Assembly (NCBI RefSeq): GCF_030695125.1
Contig: NZ_JAUYTP010000076.1
Coordinates: 1 to 64,000, forward strand
Reading direction: 5' to 3'
From: Allobosea sp.
Lineage (GTDB): Bacteria; Pseudomonadota; Alphaproteobacteria; Rhizobiales; Beijerinckiaceae
DNA length: 64,000 nucleotides
Position numbers and translations under genes: made by a program. The stretch's first letter is position 1. The number at the start of each line of letters is the position of its first letter. The notes beneath the pieces are model-generated. The model made no database searches. It saw only the letters and a program-made list of their open reading frames with translations, and was not told the origin of the DNA. This document shows, one piece after another, positions 32,946-41,377 of the stretch.

Positions 32946-33938
32946 ATGAACCTTGCCATCCTGCTGCGCACCACCGGTGTCGGTGCCATCTGCGCGCTCG
33001 CTCAAGCCTCCCCGGCGCTCGCCCAGAATTCGACGACGGAAACCATCGTCGAAACCATGCGCACCCTGTCCGGCAAGCAGTCGACGCGGCCGAGTGGTGC
33101 CAAGGGGCAATGCTTCGCCGCCCGCTTCACGCCGACCGCGGAAGCCCGGCAGCTGTCGAAGTCGCCCGCATTTTCGGGCGAGCGAGCCGCCGTGGTGCGG
33201 TTCTCGGTCGGAAGCGGCAACGCCAAGGTCTCGGATGGGACCAAGACCGTGAATCGCGGGATGGCTTTGCGGATCGATCCGAATGGCCCCGGCCAGAGCG
33301 AGTTCGTGATGGTCAACGCACCGGTGAATTTCGTGAAGTCGCCGGACCAAATGCTGGCCTTCCTGCAGGCGAGACTGCCGGGCGCCGACGGGAAGCCCGA
33401 CGCGGCGAAGATCAAGGCCTTCACCGATGCCAATCCCGAGACCACCAACCAGGGCCGGTTCCTGGCGGGCCGGCCCGTCCCGGCTTCCTGGGTCGGGGTC
33501 AGCTATTGGGCGATCCACCCCTACACCCTGACCAATGCCCAGGGCGCGACGCAGATCGTGAAGTTCAAACTGTCGCCCAAGGGCGGCCAAGTCGGACTGA
33601 ACGACGAGGACGCCAAGGGAAAACCGGCCGACTTCCTGGTCGATGAGTTGAAGGCGCGCCTGGCGGAGAAAAGGCCAGCCGGGTTCGACGTTCTGGCGAT
33701 CCTCGGTTCGGCCGGCGATGCCGCCATCCCTGCGACGCAGACCTGGCCGGACGAGGAGACGCGGCGCAGCGTCAAGTTGGCGGAACTCACCGTGACCGGG
33801 CTGGCGGAAAATGACATCTGCGACCGCGAGATCTTCGATCCGACTAGACTGGCGGAGGGGGTAGCCGGTCCCACTGACGACCCGTTATTCGCCGAACGGG
33901 CGCCCGCCTATGCGATCTCGATCACTCAGCGGAATTGA
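32946..33938 (+). CDS. Catalase-family peroxidase lacking the distal histidine
   Basis: 330 residues with an export signal (MNLAILLRTTGVGAICALAQ, cleaved near ALAQN). It matches short SrpA/KatE-like peroxidases: FAARFTPTAEARQL, ERAAVVRFSVGSGNAKVSD, NRGMALRIDPNG, and near the C-terminus FDPTRLAEG and RAPAYAIS with the proximal-Tyr position. The usual distal motif HAKG reads GAKG here (Gly51). A heme peroxidase with changed chemistry, or a heme-binding protein, is likely. ATG 32946 is chosen because the signal peptide begins there. Confidence 0.8.
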   Translation: MNLAILLRTTGVGAICALAQASPALAQNSTTETIVETMRTLSGKQSTRPSGAKGQCFAARFTPTAEARQLSKSPAFSGERAAVVRFSVGSGNAKVSDGTKTVNRGMALRIDPNGPGQSEFVMVNAPVNFVKSPDQMLAFLQARLPGADGKPDAAKIKAFTDANPETTNQGRFLAGRPVPASWVGVSYWAIHPYTLTNAQGATQIVKFKLSPKGGQVGLNDEDAKGKPADFLVDELKARLAEKRPAGFDVLAILGSAGDAAIPATQTWPDEETRRSVKLAELTVTGLAENDICDREIFDPTRLAEGVAGPTDDPLFAERAPAYAISITQRN

Positions 33939-34126
33939 GGCTGGCCTCATCCGCTGCCCGTGGTTCGTTCGGGCAGTATCAAGGCGTCTTTTGCCCGCGC
34001 GACATCAAGCGGCGCGGCGTATGGCGTATCGGTCCCCGCCAGCCGCAGTGTTCGAGATCATAACGCTCTGGGCATGCTAAAGGCGAAGGCGCCGAGGGCC
34101 ATCGCTCTCGGCACTCACCGAGACCA

Positions 34127-34567
34127 TCAGATGATGGTGGAGCCGTCGGCCTGGGCCCGGCGGTTCAGTCTCGACACCTCGGACGCGAGCGCCTCGCGGT
34201 GACGCAGCAGCGTCGCGCGGTCGGCCGGGGCAGTCATCTCGGCAATCGCCTCGTCATACGCCTCCAAGGTGTTCTCTTCGCCGCTCGCGAATGCTGACAG
34301 TGACGCATCGTCGAGGCCGAGGATCGCCGACCGTGCCGTCACCACCACCTTGTGGACGCTGCCCATGAGCGAGCCATCGTCGTCGGCGCTCTCACCGTGA
34401 GCGGAGAGCATCCTGTGAATGTCGGCATGCGCTGCCTCATGCAGGCCATCGACGGCGCGCAGTCGCTCCAGGACGGCGGGGTCTTCAGCCTTCTCGATCG
34501 CTTTGCCATAGCCCTCACGGGCATCGATGATGGCGGTGTGCAGAGCAGCCAGATGGTCGTGGTTCAT
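34127..34567 (-). CDS. DUF2383 / PA2169-family four-helix protein
   Basis: 146 residues, ferritin-like helical pattern: HLAALHTAIIDAREGYGKAI, LHEAAHADIHRML, GSLMGSVHKVVVTARSAILG, and ALASEVSRLNRRAQ. Such proteins are found across Proteobacteria and are often stress-induced. The start has AGGAG 7-8 bases upstream. It is divergent from the sorbosone dehydrogenase gene. Function unknown. Confidence 0.75.
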   Translation of the reverse strand: MNHDHLAALHTAIIDAREGYGKAIEKAEDPAVLERLRAVDGLHEAAHADIHRMLSAHGESADDDGSLMGSVHKVVVTARSAILGLDDASLSAFASGEENTLEAYDEAIAEMTAPADRATLLRHREALASEVSRLNRRAQADGSTII

Positions 34568-34885
34568 TGCGCACTCCTGTTGCCGGGATCGGTCGAACGG
34601 TCTCGACATAATCCGCGACGTCGGCCGCGGTTCCGCCCGCGCAGCACTCATCTCGGTGCCCTGCAGCCGCAACGCCCGCAGAATGGCGGCACACCGCATC
34701 ACGACCGGCCGCTTTGTGGACTCGCCTGCGTGGCGAGCCGAATTCCCGGCGCCGAACCGGCCCACTGGCGCGAGCGCAACGACCTCATCCCGACGAGCCG
34801 CAGCCTTTTTGCCGAACAATCCGCGCCTGCAAACGTTCCAACCTGATGATCACGCGCCCACGGCGCGCCAGTTGGAGTTTCAGAT
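34568..34885. promoter_or_regulatory. Divergent intergenic region
   Basis: 318 bases between the DUF2383 gene and the sorbosone-type dehydrogenase. A TCCAAC/GTTGGA pair (about 34838-34876) is the only visible symmetry. No gene or strong hairpin is seen; it presumably carries both promoters. Confidence 0.4.
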
Positions 34886-36211
34886 ATGGCCAATCCGCTC
34901 AAAGCCATCCTCATCGCCGGGGTCGCGACATCGACGCTGGCGCTTGCGGCATGTGGCGACCAGCCTTTGCCAGAGGAAGCCGGATATGGGCCCAATCCAA
35001 CGCTGCCGGCACCGAAATCCTCCTGGCTGCCGACGGTCAAGGTCGCGGACGCCATCGGCTGGAAGGAGGGCGAGAAGCCCGTCGCAGCCAGTGGCGGACA
35101 GATCACAGCCTTCGCCACGGGCCTGCAGCATCCGCGCTGGCTCTACGAGCTTCCCAATGGCGACATCCTCGTGGCGGAGAGCGACGCCCCGCCCAAGCCT
35201 GAGGACAAGAGTGGCGGCATCCGCGGCTGGGTCCAGGGCCTGTTCATGAAGAAGGCCGGGTCGCAGACGCCGAGTGCCAATCGCATCACGCTGCTGCGCG
35301 ATCAGGACGGCGACGGGGTCGCCGAGACCAAAAGCGTCTATCTGCAGAATCTGACCTCGCCCTTCGGGATGGCGCTGGTCGGCGACCAGCTCTACATCGC
35401 CAACGCCGACGCCGTCGTGCGCGTGCCTTATGTTGCGGGCGAGACGACAAATTCAGCCACGCCGGTGAAGCTTGCCGACCTGCCGGCCGGCCGCAACCAC
35501 CACTGGACCAAGAGCCTGGTGGCGAGTCCCGATGGGACCAAGCTCTATGTCGGCGTCGGCTCCAACTCCAATGTCGGCGAAAACGGCATGGCCGAGGAGG
35601 AGCGGCGCGCCGCTGTGCTGGAGATCGACACCGCGAGCGGCGCGACGCAGGTCTTCGCCAGCGGCCTGCGCAATCCGGTCGGGATCGACTGGAATCCTGC
35701 AACCAAGGAACTCTGGGTCGCGGTCAACGAGCGCGACGAGATCGGCGACGACCTCGTTCCCGACTACATGACCTCGGTGAAGCGGGATGGATTCTATGGC
35801 TGGCCCTACAGCTATTATGGCCAGACGGTCGACACCCGCATCGAGCCTCCGAGGCCCGACCTCGTCGCCAGAGCGATCAAGCCCGACTATGCGCTCGGGG
35901 CCCACAGCGCCTCGCTCGGCCTGACCTTCGTCAAGGATGGGCGGCTGGGCCAGAGTTACCAGGGTGGCGCCTTCATCGGCCAGCACGGCTCGTGGAACCG
36001 CAAGGTTCCGGTCGGCTACCGCGTGATCTTCGTCCCCTTCGTCGATGGCAAGCCTTCGGGCATGCCGAAGCCCGTCATGACCGGGTTCCTCTCCGACAAG
36101 GGCGAAGCGAAGGGACGGCCTGTCGGCGTGCTGGTCGACCGCAACAGCGGGCTGCTGGTCGCCGACGACGTCGGCAACGCGATCTGGCGGCTGACCGGGC
36201 CGACGAGTTGA
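34886..36211 (+). CDS. Lipoprotein sugar/sorbosone dehydrogenase family, probably PQQ-dependent
   Basis: 441 residues. N-terminal lipoprotein signal with lipobox LAAC (Cys23), then a beta-propeller of the sGDH/L-sorbosone dehydrogenase type: FATGLQHPRWLYELPNGDIL, NLTSPFGMALVGDQLYIA, GLRNPVGIDWNP, GWPYSYYG, and HSASLGLTFVKDG. It would oxidise an aldose or sorbosone in the periplasm and needs PQQ in the soluble-GDH family. The pqq operon lies just downstream, convergent, with a hairpin between. Cofactor dependence is inference from family and neighbourhood. Confidence 0.85.
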   Translation: MANPLKAILIAGVATSTLALAACGDQPLPEEAGYGPNPTLPAPKSSWLPTVKVADAIGWKEGEKPVAASGGQITAFATGLQHPRWLYELPNGDILVAESDAPPKPEDKSGGIRGWVQGLFMKKAGSQTPSANRITLLRDQDGDGVAETKSVYLQNLTSPFGMALVGDQLYIANADAVVRVPYVAGETTNSATPVKLADLPAGRNHHWTKSLVASPDGTKLYVGVGSNSNVGENGMAEEERRAAVLEIDTASGATQVFASGLRNPVGIDWNPATKELWVAVNERDEIGDDLVPDYMTSVKRDGFYGWPYSYYGQTVDTRIEPPRPDLVARAIKPDYALGAHSASLGLTFVKDGRLGQSYQGGAFIGQHGSWNRKVPVGYRVIFVPFVDGKPSGMPKPVMTGFLSDKGEAKGRPVGVLVDRNSGLLVADDVGNAIWRLTGPTS

Positions 36212-36272
36212 TCGCCGCAGGCTCTGCTGGCGCACGCGCGCCGACCGACGTTGCCAGATCCTAGGCCCGAGC

Positions 36273-36310
36273 GCGGTCCTGCCGGGCACACGCGTGCCGG
36301 ACAGGACCGC
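36273..36310. terminator. Large hairpin between convergent genes
   Basis: A 17-bp imperfect stem (15 of 17 paired): left arm 36273-36289 starts GCGGTCCTG, right arm 36294-36310 ends CAGGACCGC, 4-base loop. It lies between the dehydrogenase stop (36211) and the SemiSWEET stop (36387), so it probably ends both units. Confidence 0.7.
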
Positions 36311-36386
36311 CTGCACGAACCGTTTCACTTGTTGTGAGAATCGGGTGACGCCCGCCGTCGCGGCCTGCTTCGACGACAGGGAGGTT

Positions 36387-36692
36387 TCAGCTCCCGGGAT
36401 CGATCGCGTCGGCGACCTTCCGTTTCGCGCGTCCCGACAGCAGCGTCATCGCGAGGATGAAGCTCGCGAGGACGAAACAGATCGTGTTCGTCAGGATCAG
36501 GGGCCATTGGCCCTGGGCAATGCCGTAGATCGTCCAGAGCAGGAAACCCGCCGTGGTCAGCGCGTACATCGGCGGCGACAGGGCCTCGGTGTCGCGCGTG
36601 CGGACGATCTTCCAGGCCTGCGGCACGAAGCTCGCGACCGAGCAGGCTGCGGCGACATATCCGACGATGACGACGAGGTCCATGCCGGTCAC
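36387..36692 (-). CDS. SemiSWEET-type small sugar transporter (PQ-loop)
   Basis: 101 residues with three membrane segments: LVVIVGYVAAACSVASF, MYALTTAGFLLWTIYGIA, and LTNTICFVLASFILAMTL. The PQ motif FVPQAWKI is in the first. SemiSWEETs dimerise and carry sugars passively. Start GTG 36692 overlaps the stop of the PPC gene; ATG 36683 is the alternative. Being the last gene of the pqq unit, it may bring in or release a sugar for PQQ-linked metabolism (inference). Confidence 0.82.
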   Translation of the reverse strand: MTGMDLVVIVGYVAAACSVASFVPQAWKIVRTRDTEALSPPMYALTTAGFLLWTIYGIAQGQWPLILTNTICFVLASFILAMTLLSGRAKRKVADAIDPGS

Positions 36693-37129
36693 ATGGGCTT
36701 CAGCAAGGCGATACCGAGCTCGGCAACCTTGCGTCGGCGAAGATGGCCGGGCATCTCGGTGACGATCACCTCCAGCGTCGGCCTCACGAGCCCCTTCAAG
36801 AGATGGCCGCCCCTGGTCGATCCGTCGCGCAAGCCCAGGACGACATGGGCATGGATGCTCGCCCGCCCATCGTCACCCTCGGCAACGTCGCCGATCAGGC
36901 AGAGCACTTCGGACTGCGTATCGACCGCGATCTCCTCGTAGGACCTCGAAGCGAAGTCGAAGAACCCGATCGTGGCGCGCTCGAAAGCGCCGATCGCGGT
37001 CAGCGAGGCGGCGGTCAGGCCCTTGTCGACGGCAAACGACGTGATGCAGGCGAAAGCCTCGTCTCCGTCATCCAGCACGAGCGCGAAGACGCGCTTGCCG
37101 TCATTGTCAGCCAGCAATGTGCTGTGCAT
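36689..37129 (-). CDS. PPC-domain (DUF296) protein
   Basis: 146 residues: GKRVFALVLDDGDEAFACI, LTAIGAFERATIGFFDF, and HAHVVLGLRDGSTRGGHLL, the signature of the PPC/DUF296 fold, found in plant AT-hook proteins and alone in bacteria. ATG 37129 is chosen over 37135 because GAGGAG ends 7 bases before it and just 1 base before the other. It overlaps pqqE by 23 bases, so it belongs to the pqq operon. Bacterial function is not established. Confidence 0.8.
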   Translation of the reverse strand: MHSTLLADNDGKRVFALVLDDGDEAFACITSFAVDKGLTAASLTAIGAFERATIGFFDFASRSYEEIAVDTQSEVLCLIGDVAEGDDGRASIHAHVVLGLRDGSTRGGHLLKGLVRPTLEVIVTEMPGHLRRRKVAELGIALLKPM

Positions 37130-38267
37130 CGTCATGCTCCTCTGTGGCGTGGTCAGGGGTCGAATCCGCTACCGCACTGCGCTCGGCCTGCCGCGACGGC
37201 CGCCCGCGCATGACATAGGCATCGCTGCGCTGGCGCGTCGTCAGATGCTCGACTCGGTCATGGAAAGGCGAGAGCACGCAGACCGGATCGGCATTGCGCG
37301 GGTCGCCGGTCAGGGCCATGGCCTGGCAGCGGCAACCGCCGAAATCGATCTCGCGTCGGTCGCAACTGCGGCATGGCTCGGCCATCCAGTCCGTGCCGCG
37401 AAACGCGCCGAATGCAGGCGACTCCTGCCAGATGGCGGCGAGCGGGTAATCCCTGACGCTCCAGAAGGCGAGACCGGGAATGGTCTGCGCGGCATGGCAT
37501 GGCAGCACGAGTCCGCGCGGCGTGACGTTGAGCGACTGCCGGCCCCAGCCATTCATGCAGGGCTTCGGATAGCGGGCGAAATGGTCGGGCGGGACATAGT
37601 CGATGGTGATCTGGTGGGACGTCCGGTCGCGCAGGGCTGCGACCGTGTCCCGCGCGGCGAGCGCGTCGGCCATGTCCGGCATCAGGGCATCGCGGTTGCG
37701 AGCGGCCCAGCCGTAATACTGCGCGTGGGCGAGCTCGATACGACGTGCCCCCATGGCAATGGCCTCGTCGACCATGGCCGCCATGCGCGCGAGATTGCCG
37801 CGATGCAGGACGGCGTTGATCGTCAGCGGGAGGCCGCCTTCGCTGACCAGCCCGGCGAAGGCGCGCTTGCGGCGATGCGAGCCGGCAAGGCCCGCGACCC
37901 GGTCGGCATTGGCGGCATCGACATCCTGGATCGAAAGCTGGACATGATCCAGGCCGGCCCGGGCAAGCAAGGCCAACCTGCCTGCGTCGAGGCCGATGCC
38001 GGATGTGATCAGATTGGTGTAGAGGCCCGCCTCCGACGCGGCAGCGACCAGTTCCGTAAGGTCATGCCGGGTTGCGGGTTCGCCGCCCGACAGATGCAGC
38101 TGCAGAATGCCCAGCTCCGCCGCCTGGCCGAAGACACGCGTCCACTCGTCCGTCGAAAGCTCATCGGCCTTGCGGTCGAGGTCCAGCGGGTTTGAACAGT
38201 AGGGACAGGCGAGCGGACAGCGATGGGTCAGCTCAGCCAGCAGAGCGAAGGGGGGAGGGGCGTTCAT
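37107..38267 (-). CDS. pqqE: PQQ biosynthesis radical SAM protein PqqE
   Basis: 386 residues. Radical SAM cluster CPLACPYC (Cys17, Cys21, Cys24). The C-terminal SPASM-type region has further cysteines (KPCMNGWG, LPCHAAQT, CRSCDRREIDFGGCRCQ). It forms the carbon-carbon bond between Glu and Tyr of PqqA, with PqqD presenting the peptide. The start overlaps the pqqD stop (ATGA). Confidence 0.96.
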   Translation of the reverse strand: MNAPPPFALLAELTHRCPLACPYCSNPLDLDRKADELSTDEWTRVFGQAAELGILQLHLSGGEPATRHDLTELVAAASEAGLYTNLITSGIGLDAGRLALLARAGLDHVQLSIQDVDAANADRVAGLAGSHRRKRAFAGLVSEGGLPLTINAVLHRGNLARMAAMVDEAIAMGARRIELAHAQYYGWAARNRDALMPDMADALAARDTVAALRDRTSHQITIDYVPPDHFARYPKPCMNGWGRQSLNVTPRGLVLPCHAAQTIPGLAFWSVRDYPLAAIWQESPAFGAFRGTDWMAEPCRSCDRREIDFGGCRCQAMALTGDPRNADPVCVLSPFHDRVEHLTTRQRSDAYVMRGRPSRQAERSAVADSTPDHATEEHDDAQHIAG

Positions 38268-38536
38268 GTCTCGACCATGCGGCGCGAGGCGAGATCCGCG
38301 ATCAGGGCGAGCACGTCGCGCTCGATGCGCACGCGCTCGACCTCGTATTCGTCTGCAAGCAGCCCGGCGATGTCGCCGATCCGGCGCGTGCCGTCGCAGA
38401 GGTTCAGGATCGCGGCCGATGACGCGTTGATTCGCAGCACATGCTCGGGCGCGAGCAGATTGAAGCCGCCGCGAACGCGGTCCGCGCGCAGTCTGACGCC
38501 GCTGGCGAGCATGGGGCGGGCGTCGAGGCAGATCAT
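38264..38536 (-). CDS. pqqD: PQQ biosynthesis peptide chaperone PqqD
   Basis: 90 residues: LRADRVRGGFNLLAPEHVLR, NASSAAILNLCDGTRRIGDI, and LADEYEVERVRIERDV are typical of the PqqD winged fold that binds PqqA. It overlaps pqqC and pqqE by 4 bases on each side. A longer in-frame extension lies within pqqC and is not used. Confidence 0.93.
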   Translation of the reverse strand: MICLDARPMLASGVRLRADRVRGGFNLLAPEHVLRINASSAAILNLCDGTRRIGDIAGLLADEYEVERVRIERDVLALIADLASRRMVET

Positions 38537-39267
38537 CCGCGCGCCCCCGGCTCGAAGGCCCCGGGCGGGATCTGGCCGGCCGCGCCATAGGCATGGTCGA
38601 GCGCATCCAGCATCGCCCAGAGCACGTCGCATTTGAATTCGAGCGCGGCGACGACGGCATCCTGCTGCTCACGCGTCGTGGCATGCGCGGCGACATAGGC
38701 AAGCGCGCTTTCGACATCGCGCGAGGCCTGCTCCGGACGGGCGGTGAAATAGGCCAGGCTCTCGGCACTGACGAAATCGTAATGCGCCAGCATGCCGGAG
38801 ACGCGCGTCTTGATGACCTGCGGCGAGAACAGCTCCGTCAGCGAGGAGGCGACGGCCTCCAGCAGCGGCCGCTCGCGCACGAAGGCGACATAGGCATCGA
38901 CCGCAAAGCGCGTTGCCGGAAGCACGCCTTTCAGGGCGGTCACCTCGTCGCGATTGAAACCGAGGCTTTCGCAGAGCCGCAGCCAGCGCTCGATGCCGCC
39001 CTCGCCGTCGGCAGCGCCGTCATGGTCGATCAGCCGCTGCCGCCAGGCCCGGCGCATGGCCGGGTCGTCGAGGCGCGCGATCAGGCCGGCGTCCTTGCGA
39101 GGGATCGCCGCCTGATAGGCATAGCGGTTGAGCGCCCAGGCCTGGACTTCGCCTTTCCCGCAGCCGCCGGAATGAAGCCGGAGGTGGAATGGGTGCCGGT
39201 CATGATAGCGTCGCGCGCCGACCTCGCGCAGTCGGTCGACCAAGGCGGATGGCTGCAGCAGGCTCAC
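38533..39267 (-). CDS. pqqC: Pyrroloquinoline-quinone synthase PqqC
   Basis: 244 residues, normal length. RYHDRHPFHLRLHSGGCGKG and NRYAYQAAIPRKDAG are conserved active-site segments; a late conserved segment is EQASRDVESALAYV. It does the last ring closure and eight-electron oxidation to PQQ. GTG start within the stop of pqqB. Confidence 0.95.
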   Translation of the reverse strand: MSLLQPSALVDRLREVGARRYHDRHPFHLRLHSGGCGKGEVQAWALNRYAYQAAIPRKDAGLIARLDDPAMRRAWRQRLIDHDGAADGEGGIERWLRLCESLGFNRDEVTALKGVLPATRFAVDAYVAFVRERPLLEAVASSLTELFSPQVIKTRVSGMLAHYDFVSAESLAYFTARPEQASRDVESALAYVAAHATTREQQDAVVAALEFKCDVLWAMLDALDHAYGAAGQIPPGAFEPGARG

Positions 39268-40145
39268 AGCGCAATCTCCAGTCCGTCATGACCGATTTCG
39301 ATCCCCTCGCTTTCGACGTGGCGGCGCTCGCGGGATCCCTCGATCAGCACGGGGTTGCTGTTGTTGATGTGGATGTAGATCTTTCGCGATGCCGGCAGCG
39401 CAGCGAGCCAAGCGAGCGAGCCACCCGGGCCGGTCATCGGCACATGACCCATCCTGCGCCCGGTCTTCTCGCCGAGGCCGGCACGCTTCATCTCGTCGTC
39501 GTCGAACAGCGTGCCGTCGAAGAGCACGATGTCGGCGCGGGAGACCCAGTCCGTCAGATCGGGCGTGAGCGCCGCGCATCCCGGCACATAGGCGAGGCTC
39601 GCGCCACCCGTCACGAGAATCCCGCAGGCCTCGCCATCCATCGCGGCAGCCTCCGGCTCGCCCTGCTCCAGATAGAGCGGCGCCTTGCCGGGCACCGCGA
39701 ACAGTGTGATCTGCATTTCGTCGGTCGCCGAGAAAGGCTCTCCACCGCGAGCAGCGACGCGCTGCGCCATCAGGGGTGCGAAGAGCGGGTTGTCGGCGAT
39801 CGCGGCATGAACGGGTGCGAGCGCCAGAAGACGGAAAGCGTGTCGTTCGCGCAATGTGCTCAGGCCGGCGACATGGTCGATCTCGGCACTCGTCAACACG
39901 ACCGTGCTGATCGGCGAGCGGCGGGTCGCCAGAGGCCAGAGGGCCTTTGTCGCGCGCAGCTGCTGCCCGAGATCGGGGGAGGCGTTGATCAGTACACAGT
40001 CCTCGCCCGAGATCAGAGCGAGGGAAGACTGGGTGCGCCAAGCCGCCCGCGCATCGCCCGACCAGGCCAGCGTGCAGTTGGCGCATCGGCAGTTCCATTG
40101 CGGAAAGCCGCCGCCCGCGGCGGAGCCGAGAACGACGGCTTTCAC
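39264..40145 (-). CDS. pqqB: PQQ biosynthesis protein PqqB
   Basis: 293 residues of the metallo-beta-lactamase fold starting VVLGSAAGGGFPQWNCRCANC, with SAEIDHVAGL in place of the full HxHxDH. In PqqB, an iron-dependent hydroxylation of the peptide intermediate is reported. It starts 5 bases after the pqqA stop codon. Confidence 0.95.
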   Translation of the reverse strand: MKAVVLGSAAGGGFPQWNCRCANCTLAWSGDARAAWRTQSSLALISGEDCVLINASPDLGQQLRATKALWPLATRRSPISTVVLTSAEIDHVAGLSTLRERHAFRLLALAPVHAAIADNPLFAPLMAQRVAARGGEPFSATDEMQITLFAVPGKAPLYLEQGEPEAAAMDGEACGILVTGGASLAYVPGCAALTPDLTDWVSRADIVLFDGTLFDDDEMKRAGLGEKTGRRMGHVPMTGPGGSLAWLAALPASRKIYIHINNSNPVLIEGSRERRHVESEGIEIGHDGLEIAL

Positions 40146-40150
40146 AGGAG

Positions 40151-40279
40151 TCAGTCTTCGGCAGGCGTGACGACCAGGGCGGCTGCAACGTGCAGGTCGT
40201 CACCTTCGCTGGCGGGCGCATAGGCTGTGACTTCCATGCCGCAGGCGATGTCTTCGACGATAGGGGTTTCCCAGATCAT
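40151..40279 (-). CDS. pqqA: PQQ precursor peptide PqqA
   Basis: 42 residues. The precursor motif Glu-x-x-x-Tyr is exact: Glu16 and Tyr20 in GMEVTAY, the two residues joined to make PQQ. The start has AAGGAG 7 bases upstream. The peptide is longer than the 23-29 residues seen in most bacteria; a 22-residue tail (APASEGDDLHVAAALVV and more) follows the Tyr. First gene of the operon, so it is expected to be the most abundant product. Confidence 0.9.
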   Translation of the reverse strand: MIWETPIVEDIACGMEVTAYAPASEGDDLHVAAALVVTPAED

Positions 40280-40657
40280 GTCTGTCTCCTTTTGCGTGTG
40301 GTGTTGGAAGAACGCGGCAGGCTGGAGATTGATCCCGGCATTCGGCGAAGCTGTCGAAGCCCGGCGGATTGGTCCCAGTGAGGCATCCGTCTTCCTCCTG
40401 CTCGCATCCCTGTGCGCCCATGATGGCTGCCCGCGGACCAACGATCGTGGACGGACCAGGACCGACGCGACCGAGTTCCCGATGTCGCACGATCGCACGC
40501 GCCTATTGATGCGCTCCCGTCGTTCGGCGTGACGCGAGCCGCTGAAGATTCGGATGTTCGATCAGGGCAACCGGAACTTTTGAAACATCCGGGCGTATCC
40601 GGTCAGACGCCCCGCCACTCCATGCGCGCCGGGCACGGCGCAGGGGGTCGGTTTCGA
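40280..40657. promoter_or_regulatory. Divergent promoter region between pqqA and ctaG-like gene
   Basis: 378 bases without a credible gene. It must carry the pqq promoter (reverse) and possibly the oxidase promoter (forward). No strong palindrome or hairpin is seen; longer upstream starts of the CtaG frame in this stretch lack ribosome sites. Confidence 0.45.
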
Positions 40658-41377
40658 GTGCTATACGAGAGCGTCATACCCTATTGCGGGGTCGCGCCTG
40701 TACCCTCTGTCATCGCGCGAAGCTGGAATTTCGACCCTCTGCTTCTGGCCGCCCTTGCGGGCGCGTGTCTCGCGGGCGCGGTCATGCTGGTCGGGTCGCG
40801 GCGACGGGCCTGGTTCCTCGCCATGGCGGTCCTTGCGCTGATTTTCGTGTCTCCCCTCTGCGCATTGGCCTCGGCGCTGTTTGCGGCGCGCGGTTTCCAT
40901 CACCTGGCGATCACCGTGATCGTGGCACCGCTGATCGCCTACGCCTTGCCGCCGCAGCGCGGGTCGGGATCTGCAGCCGCACTTGGGGCCTCGACCGGGG
41001 TGCTGTGGCTCTGGCACTGGCCCGCCCTGTACACCGCCGCGTTCGAAAGCCATCTGCTCTACTGGGTCCTGCAGCTGGCGCTGCTCGGCAGCTTCACCTG
41101 GTTCTGGCGCGCGGTGATGTCCCCCCATGCGTCGCCCGTGACGGCGCTGATGACGATCGGTTCAGGGGCCGGCCAAATGGGGCTTCTCGGCGCGCTGCTG
41201 ACGCTCGCGCCGACCCCGCTCTATGACGTCCATGGGCTGGCATCCCTGCCCTGGGGGCTGGACCCGCTGAGAGATCAGCAACTTGCCGGGCTGCTGATGT
41301 GGGTCCCGGCGTTCTTCGTCTATGGAGCCTATGCGATCCTGGCCGCGCGGCGGGTCGATCGGGCGGCGTTCGAATGA
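40658..41377 (+). CDS. CtaG-like (caa3-type) cytochrome c oxidase assembly protein
   Basis: 239 residues from GTG 40658, which fits the family start IPYCGVAPVPSVIARSWNFD; AGGGGG lies 10 bases before. Several membrane segments follow, with the conserved LWHWPALYTAAFES and a histidine-rich FAARGFHHLAIT. Proteins of this family are needed for copper-centre assembly in some terminal oxidases. It ends overlapping the next gene (ATGA). Confidence 0.82.
   Translation: MLYESVIPYCGVAPVPSVIARSWNFDPLLLAALAGACLAGAVMLVGSRRRAWFLAMAVLALIFVSPLCALASALFAARGFHHLAITVIVAPLIAYALPPQRGSGSAAALGASTGVLWLWHWPALYTAAFESHLLYWVLQLALLGSFTWFWRAVMSPHASPVTALMTIGSGAGQMGLLGALLTLAPTPLYDVHGLASLPWGLDPLRDQQLAGLLMWVPAFFVYGAYAILAARRVDRAAFE

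Noticed and set aside
33960..34202. 80-codon forward frame between the peroxidase and DUF2383 genes
   Set aside because: No ribosome site and composition like shadow frames; partly antisense to the DUF2383 gene.
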